A stretch of 64,000 nucleotides of DNA from Planctomicrobium piriforme (GTDB lineage Bacteria > Planctomycetota > Planctomycetia > Pirellulales > UBA1268): assembly GCA_945869735.1 (NCBI GenBank), contig CAMBPQ010000007.1, positions 1 to 64,000 on the forward strand, given 5' to 3'. The position numbers were made by a program, and so were the translations under genes. This document shows positions 36,737 through 45,058 of the stretch, piece after piece (positions within the stretch are counted from its first letter, which is position 1; every line of letters begins with the position of its first letter). Under the pieces are notes generated by a model that had not been told where the DNA came from, searched no databases, and saw nothing but the letters and a program-made list of their open reading frames with translations.

Positions 36737-37807
36737 GTTGGGGCTGGCAGGGCTTGTGCCGCCCTCGAAGTGGCGGCGGAGGTAACGGGCCCGTTCGATG
36801 TTGCGGTCCTTGGTGTCGAGTTCCACGCCCCGGAGTTTCTGGAGGTGGGCCGGCTGGGTGCGGATAAGGAGCGAGTTGATGTCGGCGATCTTGACGTCGC
36901 CGATCAGCCCCAAGAGCACTCCCATGCGGACCCGCGAGAGAAGCTGCATCGTTTCCTCGGCCGTGATCGTCTGCGCTGTCCGGAGGATGCCGTAGGCGCG
37001 GCTCACCTGGTCGTGGACGTTTTGCTGCGTCTCGCGTACGAGGAACTCCCGGGCCCGCCGCTCGTAGTCGATGAGCACGGGCACCACGTCTCCCACCTGC
37101 TCCACGAGTTCCTCCTCGGTCTTGCCGAGCGTGGTCTGGTTGGAGATCTGGTAGAAGTCGCCCATCGCCTGCGAGCCCTCGCCATACAGACCGCGGACGG
37201 CCAGCGAGATCTTGTGCAGGCTGCGAAACACCTTGTCGATCTGCCGCGTGATCACCAGCGCCGGCAGGTGGAGCATGACGCTGACGCGGATACCGGTGCC
37301 GACGTTGGTGGGGCAGGCAGTGAGATAGCCCCACCGCGGATGGAATGCGTAGGGCACCACGCGGCCGATCTGGTCGTCGACCACCTTGATCTGCTCCCAC
37401 GCCCCGCGGAGGTCGAGGCCGCTGTGCATGCACTGGATGCGGAGATGATCCTCCTCGTTGATCATCAGGCTGACTTGCTCAAGCCCGTCGATCGCGACGC
37501 CCCGCGCGCCCTGCGCATCGGCGTGCTCGCGGCTGATCAACTGCCTTTCGACGAGGAGCTGCCGATCGATCTCCTCCAGTCGTCCGACGTCGATGTATTC
37601 GAGCTGACTGCCGACGGGCGCTGCCGCGATCCGCTCACGGAGAAATCGCTCCGCTTCGGCGCGGTCCTGCTCCGACATCCGGCTGACGAACGGATGCTGC
37701 GCCACGTTGCGGGCGAGGCGGACGCGACTGCTCATCACGATGTCCGACTCCGGGCCGGTGCCGCGGAGCCATTCGCCAACGGCGTCGGTGAGTGAATCAA
37801 GTTTCAT
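36734..37807 (-). CDS. mcsB: Protein arginine kinase McsB
   Basis: The 357-residue protein belongs to the ATP:guanido phosphotransferase family and phosphorylates arginine on proteins, marking them for ClpCP or altering activity. Typical are SSRVRLARNV, NEEDHLRI at 117-124, C165 in TACPTNVGTGIRV and the late EETMQLLSRVRMG. No creatine-kinase N-terminal domain is present, so it is McsB rather than a metabolic kinase. The ATG at 37807 overlaps the end of mcsA by 11 bases. No ctsR or clpC gene is in the window. The C-terminal GIRVSVMLHLPAL region is intact. Confidence 0.94.
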   Translation of the reverse strand: MKLDSLTDAVGEWLRGTGPESDIVMSSRVRLARNVAQHPFVSRMSEQDRAEAERFLRERIAAAPVGSQLEYIDVGRLEEIDRQLLVERQLISREHADAQGARGVAIDGLEQVSLMINEEDHLRIQCMHSGLDLRGAWEQIKVVDDQIGRVVPYAFHPRWGYLTACPTNVGTGIRVSVMLHLPALVITRQIDKVFRSLHKISLAVRGLYGEGSQAMGDFYQISNQTTLGKTEEELVEQVGDVVPVLIDYERRAREFLVRETQQNVHDQVSRAYGILRTAQTITAEETMQLLSRVRMGVLLGLIGDVKIADINSLLIRTQPAHLQKLRGVELDTKDRNIERARYLRRHFEGGTSPASPN

Positions 37808-38387
37808 TGGTTGGAGTGTCCGCCTTGGGGGTGGCTGCGTCGCGTCCGGTGCCGCCGAGCCAGCGGTCCTCGATGCGGCGAATGGCATCGCGGCTTTCGC
37901 GGGCCTTCTCGTAGTCTTCGCACGTGATCGCCTCTTGCATGCTGCGCCGCAGACCGATCACGCCGGTAAGTTCCTCGGTGCCTTCCGGCAGCGTCGCGGC
38001 CTCGGCCGCGGCCCGCTCGGGCTTCCGGCCGGTGTGCTGGGTTGCGCCGTGGATGTTGGCGATCAACGGCTCGAGTTCCTTCTCGAAATGGACGTAGTCG
38101 TGCGGGCAGCCCAGCCGGCCCTGATTGCGGAACTCGAAGAAGGTGATGCCGCACATCGGGCAGGCCTTCTTGTCGAGGAGGGCGAGTTCGTCGGCCGTCT
38201 GGCCGACGGTGAGCGGTCCCGTCAGGCCGCCGGCCGAGGGCTTGTCCTCGTCATCCCCCTCCGCGGCCTCCGACTGGTTGAGGTAGGTGCGGGCATGGTC
38301 CTCGCAGAGGTGCAGTTCGCGGACTTCCCCCGTCTCTAGTTCGGTGATGTGAAACACCGCCTGCTTGTCGCACTGTTGACACTTCAT
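37797..38387 (-). CDS. mcsA: McsA-type zinc-finger activator of McsB
   Basis: The 196-residue protein has McsA architecture: an N-terminal Zn finger (CQQC at 3-6, LHLCEDHA), a second Cys pair (CPMCGITFFEF and GCPHDY), and a UVR motif near the C-terminus (MQEAITCEDYEKARESRD). McsA binds and activates McsB and also binds ClpC. AGGAGAG precedes the ATG. It ends inside mcsB by 11 bases, so the two are translated as a pair. Confidence 0.93.
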   Translation of the reverse strand: MKCQQCDKQAVFHITELETGEVRELHLCEDHARTYLNQSEAAEGDDEDKPSAGGLTGPLTVGQTADELALLDKKACPMCGITFFEFRNQGRLGCPHDYVHFEKELEPLIANIHGATQHTGRKPERAAAEAATLPEGTEELTGVIGLRRSMQEAITCEDYEKARESRDAIRRIEDRWLGGTGRDAATPKADTPTNET

Positions 38388-38539
38388 GGCTCTCTCCTGA
38401 CGGACCGGTTGAATCATAGCGGGTCGGGCCACGGTGGTCGCCCTCGGTGCACACGGCAGCGTGTTGTTGGCCTTCGGCCTCGGGGGTAGTCTCTGTCGGA
38501 TCCGGTCGCCACCGCGTCTTCCCGTCGCACGCCCCCTCC

Positions 38540-40090
38540 ATGCCCCATCTCCCGGACAGGTACCGTTTTGGCGAACTCGTCCGCACCATCGCGCCGCCGC
38601 TCCCGGGCGGAGGGCGGCTCGTGCCCGTTTACCGCCGGCTCTTTGCCGACAGCCTCACCCCGCTGTCCGCCTTCGCGAAGATCGACGCGGGCGACTCGGC
38701 CTGCCTGTTTGAGAGCGTGGTCGGGGGCGAGCGGGTGGGCCGCTACAGTTTTCTCGCCGCCGACCCCTTCCTGCGACTCGAGGCCCGTGGGACGGAGGTG
38801 CGGATCATCGGGGCCGGCGGGGAAGAGACACTGTCATGCGCCGATCCGCTCGCCGAGCTCGAGCGGCGGATGGCCGCCTACCGTCCGGCCCACCTGCCGG
38901 AACTGCCGCCGTTCACCAGCGGCGTGGTGGGCTACGCGGCCTACGACTCCGTCCGCTACACGGAGCGTCTGCCGAACCCGCCCCGCGACGATCTGGGCCT
39001 ACCCGATCTGTCGTTTGGTTTCTACGACCGGATGGTGGTCTTCGACAACGTGACCAAGGCGATCGACGTCGTGGTGCTCGCGCGGATCGACGACGACTCG
39101 GCCGAGGGAGTCGATCGGGCCTACGCCGCCGCCTGCCACCGGATCGACGCCACGATCGACCGGCTTTCGGCGCCGCACGACTGGCCGCCGCCGGCGGACA
39201 TCGGCCCGCGGCGGGAACCGGCCTGCCTCGCTGATGGCGCGGCTCGCTCGGCCTTTGGACGCGAGGCTTTTCTGGCGGCCGTCGATCGGTCGATCGAGTA
39301 CATCCGCGCCGGCGACGTCTTTCAGGTGGTGCTCAGCCGCCGGCTCGAGATTCCGTTCACGGCGCCGCCGCTCGAGCTCTACCGCACCCTCCGCGTGGTC
39401 AATCCCAGCCCGTTCATGTTCTACCTGCGGACACCCTCCTGCACGCTCGTCGGCAGTTCGCCGGAGATTATGGTGCGGTGCATCGACGACACCGTCACGG
39501 TGCGTCCGCTCGCGGGCACCCGCCGCCGCGGGGCCACGCCCGAGGAAGACAAGGCTCTTGCTGACGAGCTGCTCGCCGACCCGAAGGAGCGGGCCGAGCA
39601 CGTGATGCTGATCGACTTGGGGCGAAACGACGTCGGCCGAGTGGCCGCGATCGGCTCGGTCGAACTCTCCGACGTGATGGTGATCGAGCGGTACAGCCAC
39701 GTCATGCACATCACGAGCAACGTTACGGGACGGCTTGCCGAGGGGCTCTCCGCCTTCGACGCCCTGCGGGCGTGTCTGCCTGCGGGTACGGTTTCGGGAG
39801 CGCCCAAGATTCGGGCGATGCAGATCATCGACGAGTTGGAGCCGGTCCGCCGCGGTCCCTACGCGGGCGCGGTGGGGTATGTCGACTTCAATGGCTCGAT
39901 GGACACCTGCATCGCGCTGCGAACGGTCGTGGTGACGGAAGGCCGGGCCTACGTGCAATCGGGCGCGGGCATTGTGGCCGACAGTGTTCCCGAGCAGGAG
40001 TTCGAGGAAACGCTCAACAAGGCTAAGGGCATGCTCGTCGCAATCGAGATGACGACCGATCGGCTGGCGGGATCTCTGCCACCCGTCTGA
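38540..40090 (+). CDS. trpE: Anthranilate synthase component I
   Basis: The 516-residue enzyme converts chorismate to anthranilate, the first step of tryptophan synthesis, using ammonia from a TrpG subunit not seen here. The N-terminal domain has CLFESVVGGERVGRYSF, like the LLES feedback site that binds tryptophan. The chorismate-binding core has RRRGATPEEDKALADEL, AEHVMLIDLGRNDVGR and SGAPKIRAMQIID. The ATG of MPHLPDRYRF is used; 31 upstream codons are not conserved. An orphan ABC ATPase follows 14 bases later. Confidence 0.95.
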   Translation: MPHLPDRYRFGELVRTIAPPLPGGGRLVPVYRRLFADSLTPLSAFAKIDAGDSACLFESVVGGERVGRYSFLAADPFLRLEARGTEVRIIGAGGEETLSCADPLAELERRMAAYRPAHLPELPPFTSGVVGYAAYDSVRYTERLPNPPRDDLGLPDLSFGFYDRMVVFDNVTKAIDVVVLARIDDDSAEGVDRAYAAACHRIDATIDRLSAPHDWPPPADIGPRREPACLADGAARSAFGREAFLAAVDRSIEYIRAGDVFQVVLSRRLEIPFTAPPLELYRTLRVVNPSPFMFYLRTPSCTLVGSSPEIMVRCIDDTVTVRPLAGTRRRGATPEEDKALADELLADPKERAEHVMLIDLGRNDVGRVAAIGSVELSDVMVIERYSHVMHITSNVTGRLAEGLSAFDALRACLPAGTVSGAPKIRAMQIIDELEPVRRGPYAGAVGYVDFNGSMDTCIALRTVVVTEGRAYVQSGAGIVADSVPEQEFEETLNKAKGMLVAIEMTTDRLAGSLPPV

Positions 40091-40104
40091 GCCGGAGGAC
40101 GACG

Positions 40105-41001
40105 ATGATCCGCTGCGAGCGCGCCACCGTGGAACGGTCCGGCCGCGTGACCGTCGAAGCGGTCACGTTCGTGGTCAGCCCGGGGCAGGCCACGGCGCTC
40201 GTCGGCCGCAGTGGTGCGGGAAAAAGTTCACTGCTCGCCGCCGCCGCGACGGCCTTACCGCTGCATGCGGGCGACATCCTCATCGACGGCCATTCGGTGC
40301 GTCGCGAGGCGGAGACTGTTCGCTGGCTGATCGGCTACGTGCCGGACCGGCTGCCCGGCTGGCCCGGTGTCCGAGTCGACGAGTTCGTGGAGCTGTTCGC
40401 CGTGGCGGCTGGACTGCGTGGGAAGCCGCTCGCGACGGCGGTCTCGAAGACGCTGGGCATGGCAGGCCTCGACGGCCAAAGACATGCACCCGTCGACACG
40501 CTTTCCTCGGGGCACGCGAAGCGGCTGCTCGTGGCCCGTGCCCTCCTGCACGATCCGCAGGTGCTGCTCCTCGATGATCCCTTTGGCGGGCTCGATCCCA
40601 TCGAACGCCATGAGATGGAGCGGCTCGTGGGCGACACCCACCTGATGGGGCGAACGGTGCTCGCCGCGATCGACGATGCGGACGTGCCGCCGTGTTTCAC
40701 GCATCTCGCGGTCCTCGACGAAGGGCGGATGATGGTGAGTGGTCCGGCGGAGCCGGCGTGGTTCGCGGCAGGGCGGACGTGGGCGTGCATGATTCGCTGT
40801 CGCGGCGCGGCCGAGGCGGCGGTGCGGGTGCTCGCGACGATCGTGGCCGATGCGCGGGCATCGGACGGCGACACGGTCGCGGTCACGCTCGATCCCACGC
40901 GGGGCACGCTTGCCGATGCGATTGCCGCGGTCGTACGGGCCGGCATCGCAGTGGAGCATGCCGGCTTCGATCCGCCGTGGCCGGCGCAGCTGCTGCGGTG
41001 A
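40105..41001 (+). CDS. Orphan ABC transporter ATP-binding protein
   Basis: The 298-residue protein has a Walker A (GRSGAGKS, 34-41) and a signature at LSSGH (133-137) instead of LSGGQ. The Walker B is VLLLDDPFGGLDP, with Asp in place of the usual catalytic Glu. A C-terminal domain of about 80 residues follows. It most resembles ABC-2-type exporters, but no permease gene is near. GGAGGACGACG precedes the ATG, 14 bases after trpE. The altered motifs may slow hydrolysis. Confidence 0.85.
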   Translation: MIRCERATVERSGRVTVEAVTFVVSPGQATALVGRSGAGKSSLLAAAATALPLHAGDILIDGHSVRREAETVRWLIGYVPDRLPGWPGVRVDEFVELFAVAAGLRGKPLATAVSKTLGMAGLDGQRHAPVDTLSSGHAKRLLVARALLHDPQVLLLDDPFGGLDPIERHEMERLVGDTHLMGRTVLAAIDDADVPPCFTHLAVLDEGRMMVSGPAEPAWFAAGRTWACMIRCRGAAEAAVRVLATIVADARASDGDTVAVTLDPTRGTLADAIAAVVRAGIAVEHAGFDPPWPAQLLR

Positions 41002-41007
41002 AGTGGT

Positions 41008-41186
41008 GGGCGTATTCCCCGCACTTGCGCTTGGGGCTTCCTGACGGGATGCGGTGCCGCGGGATGCCCTCAAGAAGCCCGGAGCGCGAGCGATGGGAAA
41101 GCGGGTGGCGACCGTGAGCGTGGTGTGGAGCGGGTTGGGGTGGTGGGCGTATTCCCCGCGCTCGCGCTTGGGGCTTCCTGACGGGA
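41008..41186 (+). repeat. REP/BIME-like element, copy 3 (A-B-A)
   Basis: An A half-site (41008-41049), a B half-site (from 41067) and a second A (ending 41186) lie in order. The two A units are near-identical direct repeats that both start GTGGTGGGCGTATTCCCCGC. This is the whole gap after the ABC gene. Confidence 0.88.
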
Positions 41187-41220
41187 TGCGGGAGACGTGG
41201 CGGGCGGTGCCCGTCGCGGG

Positions 41221-41718
41221 TCAACGCTCGCCCCAGATGCGACGGACTTCCGCCAACCCCTCCACGCAGAGGTCGTAGTCGCTCGACAGCCGTTCGAGGA
41301 GCCGTCGCTCATCGGCTGCGTTCGCCGGCTCCAGGGTGCTTGCCAACCAATAGGCCCGCTTGCCCGTCTCGCGGTAGGCTTCCAGCGGGTCGCGAAGTTC
41401 CCGCTGCTCAAACCGCCTTAGCGACTCCGGGTAGAGGCCGCTCCAGAAGAGCGTGACGTCGCCGATACGGCGGTATTTCTCCCGGGCGTCGTCCGGCCCA
41501 GTGTGACTGGCGGCCTCGACGAGCAGCCTTGCGACGTCTGCTGCTTCGGATGCCACAGCCGACGGCAGGGCCGCCTCATTCCGCAGAAACCTCACGAGCA
41601 GCACCGAGACATAGTCCACGAGCGGCGGGTCAACCACGCCCAGCCGCGCGTGAAACGCGTATTCCGTGAGGCCCCGGAAGAACCGGTCGATGTCGGACGG
41701 GTCGTGGGCTGAAAACAT
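41221..41718 (-). CDS. Hypothetical protein
   Basis: The 165-residue protein is mainly helical with no signal peptide (SDIDRFFRGLTEYAFHARLG, then RYWLAST-type helices). The conserved-looking blocks REKYRRIGDVTLFWSGLYPESL and RRLLERLSSDYDLCVEGLAEVR do not match any family I can name. The gene is single, between the REP element and a divergent antiporter gene. No role can be proposed. Confidence 0.68.
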   Translation of the reverse strand: MFSAHDPSDIDRFFRGLTEYAFHARLGVVDPPLVDYVSVLLVRFLRNEAALPSAVASEAADVARLLVEAASHTGPDDAREKYRRIGDVTLFWSGLYPESLRRFEQRELRDPLEAYRETGKRAYWLASTLEPANAADERRLLERLSSDYDLCVEGLAEVRRIWGER

Positions 41719-41837
41719 GGCACGCTCGCACGCACCTGGCAGGACAACTACTGTTGCTACGATCTGTTATAGGCTTCTGTTCTCCGTCTCGACCAGACGA
41801 ACCTTAGGCCAGACGAACCCAGACCGAACGAACCCCC

Positions 41838-43205
41838 ATGCTCATCGAGCCGCACCCCTTCGCGCCGATCCTGCTCGCCGCCGGCCGCGAGGAGGCCCTC
41901 CGGCCGCTGCTGGTGCAGCTCGTCGTGATCATCCTCGCAGCCCGCGCCGGGGCGGTAGTCGCCCGCTGGTGCCGGCAGCCGAGCGTGGTGGGGGAGATCG
42001 TGGCCGGCCTGCTCCTCGGACCATCGGCGTTCGGCGCCTGGTTCCCAGACCTGTTCGCGATGATCTTTCACAGCGGGGCAGGGGGGTCGGGTGGCGGTGC
42101 GATGGAGGCGTCGCTGACGAGTTTTAGCCAGGTGGGACTCGTGCTGCTGCTTTTTCTGATCGGGATCGAGTTTGACTTCTCGCACGTCCGCCGGCATGGC
42201 CGCCGCGCAGCGTCGATTTCCCTGGCGGGCGTCGTGGCGCCGTTCGGGATGGGCATCGGCCTCGCCTGGTTGATGATGCCGCGGCTTGAGGCGCTCGGGG
42301 CGACTGGTCCAATCGACACGCGATCGTTCGCACTCTTCATGGGCACGGCGATGTCGATCACGGCGATCCCGATCCTCGGACGGATTCTCATCGAGATTGG
42401 CATGCAGCACACGCCCCTGGGGGCGACCGTGATTGCCGCCGCCGCCTGCGACGACGCGGTCGGCTGGACGCTTCTCGCCGCGGTGTCAGCGCTGGCGAGC
42501 GGCAACTTTGAGGCCGAACGGATCGCAGTGATGGCGGGAGCCACGCTTGCATTCGCCATGGTCTGCCTCTTCGTCGTGCGGCCGCTCCTCCTGCCGCTGC
42601 TGCAGCGGGCTGTCCGTGACGAAGGTGAAACCGGTCACCCGCGGCTCTCACTCGGGATGCTCTCGCTGGTGCTGGCCCTGCTGCTCATGGCCGCGTGGAT
42701 CACGAGTTGGATCGGTATCTTCGCGATCTTCGGGGCGTTTCTGCTGGGCGCTTCGCTCTCGGGCGTGCCCAAGGTCCGCGAGGCGATGGCGGCTCATCTC
42801 ACCGACTTCGTGGCCGTTTTCTTCCTGCCGATCTTCTTCACCTTCACGGGTCTGCGCACCAACATCGGCTCGCTCGGCACGCCGGAGGCCTGGGGCTGGT
42901 GCGCTGCCGTGATGGCGGTGGCCGTGCTTGGCAAGTGGGGCGGCTGCGGCTTGGCGGCCCGGCTCGGCGGGATGCCGGCCGGCGAGGCGTCGTGCGTGGG
43001 TGTGTTCATGAACACCCGGGCACTCATGGAACTGATCGTGATCAACGTCGGCATCGATCTCGGCGTCATCCCACCGGCGGTCTCCTGCATGCTCGTGCTG
43101 ATGGCGATCGGCACGACGCTGATGGCCACGCCGCTGGCCGCGTGGATGCTGCGGGGTAGTCAGTACGAGCCGACGCTGATCACCCGCGGGTTTCTCCGGG
43201 GCTGA
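41838..43205 (+). CDS. CPA2-family cation:proton antiporter
   Basis: The 455-residue membrane protein has about 12-13 hydrophobic helices and matches Kef/NapA-type (CPA2) exchangers, which swap Na+ or K+ for protons. GEIVAGLLLGPSAFG and FLIGIEFDF are family landmarks; the paired acidic site appears as ACDDAVGW. No C-terminal TrkA-N (nucleotide-binding) domain follows, so it is not a complete KefB/KefC. Ion preference cannot be decided. It ends five bases before a convergent gene. Confidence 0.92.
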   Translation: MLIEPHPFAPILLAAGREEALRPLLVQLVVIILAARAGAVVARWCRQPSVVGEIVAGLLLGPSAFGAWFPDLFAMIFHSGAGGSGGGAMEASLTSFSQVGLVLLLFLIGIEFDFSHVRRHGRRAASISLAGVVAPFGMGIGLAWLMMPRLEALGATGPIDTRSFALFMGTAMSITAIPILGRILIEIGMQHTPLGATVIAAAACDDAVGWTLLAAVSALASGNFEAERIAVMAGATLAFAMVCLFVVRPLLLPLLQRAVRDEGETGHPRLSLGMLSLVLALLLMAAWITSWIGIFAIFGAFLLGASLSGVPKVREAMAAHLTDFVAVFFLPIFFTFTGLRTNIGSLGTPEAWGWCAAVMAVAVLGKWGGCGLAARLGGMPAGEASCVGVFMNTRALMELIVINVGIDLGVIPPAVSCMLVLMAIGTTLMATPLAAWMLRGSQYEPTLITRGFLRG

Positions 43206-43210
43206 CCGGC

Positions 43211-43822
43211 TCAGCCGTCCGGGTCGTCGAGCAGTTGCTGGAGGCGGGCCGCGTGTTCGGGGATGCACCTCGGCAGCCATGAGGCGTCGATGAGCCCGAG
43301 CGATATGAGGTCGCGAAGATGCGTGCGATCCTTGTCACGAAACGCGTTGAGCTTCATCCTCACGAGGGGCTCGAGCGACACGATGTGGTAGTCGTCGGCC
43401 TGCTCCCGCTCGGTGACGTCGGCTGTCGGCAGCGGATAGGATTCGCGGACCTTCTCACCGGCAAACAGAAGATGCACGGCGTCCCGCGGGCTGCCGCCGG
43501 GGCCGTCGATGAAGCAAGTCACGTCCATCACGGTCGCATGCACGAAGCCCACTGCTTCGAGGGCCGCCTTGATGGCGTCAAAATCCGCACGGCGGACGAG
43601 GATGTCGACATCCTGCGTGTTGCGCACGGCGGCGCGGTCCACCCGCGACACCCAGGCCGCCACGGCGTTGCCGCCGGCAACGGCGTACGGAATGCCTGCC
43701 CGCTCGAGAGCGGCTGTGGCTCGCAGGGCACGTTCACGGACTGCTTGCACGGCTTCGATCATCCTCTGCCATGAGAAATCGCGAAGTTCGACCGCCACGC
43801 TTCCACCTCGACCTGCGACCAT
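43211..43822 (-). CDS. Nucleotidyltransferase-like protein (AbiEii-like)
   Basis: The 203-residue protein has a minimal nucleotidyltransferase fold: IPYAVAGGNAVAAW (first strand and GG), NTQDVDILV (metal-binding DxD), and a late MKLNAFRDKDRTHLRDLISLGLID that is typical of AbiEii-like toxins and of DUF-type NTases. The ATG of MVAGRGGSV is chosen; upstream 79 codons are Ser/Pro-rich. The likely action is transfer of a nucleotide to an RNA or protein, as in abortive-infection toxins, but no antitoxin gene is coupled to it here, so it may be a housekeeping form. Confidence 0.75.
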   Translation of the reverse strand: MVAGRGGSVAVELRDFSWQRMIEAVQAVRERALRATAALERAGIPYAVAGGNAVAAWVSRVDRAAVRNTQDVDILVRRADFDAIKAALEAVGFVHATVMDVTCFIDGPGGSPRDAVHLLFAGEKVRESYPLPTADVTEREQADDYHIVSLEPLVRMKLNAFRDKDRTHLRDLISLGLIDASWLPRCIPEHAARLQQLLDDPDG

Positions 43823-44208
43823 CGAAACCTGCCCACGCCAACGATATCGTATCGTGCCACAGGCCGCCGGTGAAGGCGCGGACGAGCCGCTTTCCTGTGT
43901 GCTGAGAGTGAAGTTCGCCTTAGATCGCTCGAACGAGAACCTCACCCCGAAGCCGGGTGAGGTGTCCTGCGAGAGATCAGGCACGCCGCCGGCGACGTAA
44001 TCCCACCACAGCCATCGAAACTGCGGCGGGCACGCGACTGGGGCGAATCGCTCCACCAAGTGGAGCGGTTCGCTCCAGTCCGTCAGCGCAGAAACTCATC
44101 TGGTGTCGCGAGATATCTTGCGAAAAAGCAAGTTTCCTGTCGTTCGACAAATGGCTCGTGCCTGGAAAGCAACGCGATCCGCGTGCCAAACGCTTGACTT
44201 TTTTTGAG
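43823..44208. other. Gene-free stretch with hairpins
   Basis: These 386 bases hold no convincing gene. They contain a perfect 8-bp inverted repeat (CCTCACCC and GGGTGAGG) near 43940-43962, a 20-bp hairpin at 44037-44079, and a short CTTGC-GCAAG hairpin near 44115. The region lies between the NTase-like gene (upstream end) and the trpA stop. Confidence 0.7.
44037..44079. repeat. 20-bp near-perfect hairpin
   Basis: Arms 44037-44056 and 44060-44079 pair over 20 bases (18 Watson-Crick pairs and two G-T pairs) with a three-base CAA loop. It is much stronger than needed for a terminator and has no T run after it on either strand. Confidence 0.85.
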
Positions 44209-45042
44209 TCAGCGGCACGCCGCAGCGAGGTCGGCCACGTAGCGGCTGACATCGGCGAGCATCGCCTCGCGGGGCTGGCCGGTGGCCTCCGCGATCCGGC
44301 GGACGAGCGCCGAGCCCACGATCACGCCATCGGCCACCGCGGCCACCGCCCTGACCTGGTCGGGGTCGGAGATGCCGAATCCCACCACGATCGGCACGTC
44401 GGTCTTCGTGCGGAGCCACTTCACGCGGTCGATGAGTCCGGCAGGTAGTTCGATCCGGGCGCCGGTCACACCCGCGACCGACACGCAGTAGAGAAAGCCG
44501 GTCGACTTTTTCGCAATCGCCTCGGCGCGGTCTGGCGGCGTGGTCGGCGTAACAAGCCGCACGAGCGCGAGGCCTGCTGTGCGACACGCCGCGTCGAGAT
44601 CATCGCTCTCCTCGAGTGGCAGATCGGGCACCACGAAGCCGGCCAGGCCCGCGGCCACCGCGTCGGCCACGAAGCGGTCGATCCCTCTGCGGAAGATGAG
44701 CGAGTAGCTCGCCATGGCGAGGATCGGCATCTTCACGCGGGCCGAGGCTTCGCGGGCGATCCCGAACATGCCTTCGAGCGAGATCCCCTTGCCGAGCGCC
44801 CGAGTGTAGGAGGCCTGGATCACGGGGCCGTCGGCGATTGGGTCGCTGTAGGGCACGCCGAGTTCGCAGAACGACGCGCCCGCCTTGGCGATCGCCTCCA
44901 GCACCGCAACGCTCGTCTCGACGTCGGGATCGCCCGCCGTCACGAACGGCGCCAGCGCCTTCGTACCGGCGGCCCGGTTGGCGGCGAAGATCGCCTCGAG
45001 TGCGTCGATCGGCCGCGCGGGCGTGGTGGTGCTCATGCTCAT
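44209..45042 (-). CDS. trpA: Tryptophan synthase alpha chain
   Basis: The 277-residue subunit cleaves indole-glycerol phosphate to indole and glyceraldehyde 3-phosphate. The TIM barrel shows FVTAGDPDVETS, the catalytic Glu in FCELGVPYSDPIADGPVIQ, VVPDLPLEE and VGFGISDPDQV. Length is normal. Starts at 45042 (MSMSTTT) or 45036 are equivalent. It begins 16 bases after the trpB stop, so trpB-trpA is one operon; trpE is on the other strand 4 kb away. Confidence 0.96.
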   Translation of the reverse strand: MSMSTTTPARPIDALEAIFAANRAAGTKALAPFVTAGDPDVETSVAVLEAIAKAGASFCELGVPYSDPIADGPVIQASYTRALGKGISLEGMFGIAREASARVKMPILAMASYSLIFRRGIDRFVADAVAAGLAGFVVPDLPLEESDDLDAACRTAGLALVRLVTPTTPPDRAEAIAKKSTGFLYCVSVAGVTGARIELPAGLIDRVKWLRTKTDVPIVVGFGISDPDQVRAVAAVADGVIVGSALVRRIAEATGQPREAMLADVSRYVADLAAACR

Positions 45043-45058
45043 CCTGCTCGTGAGTGGT

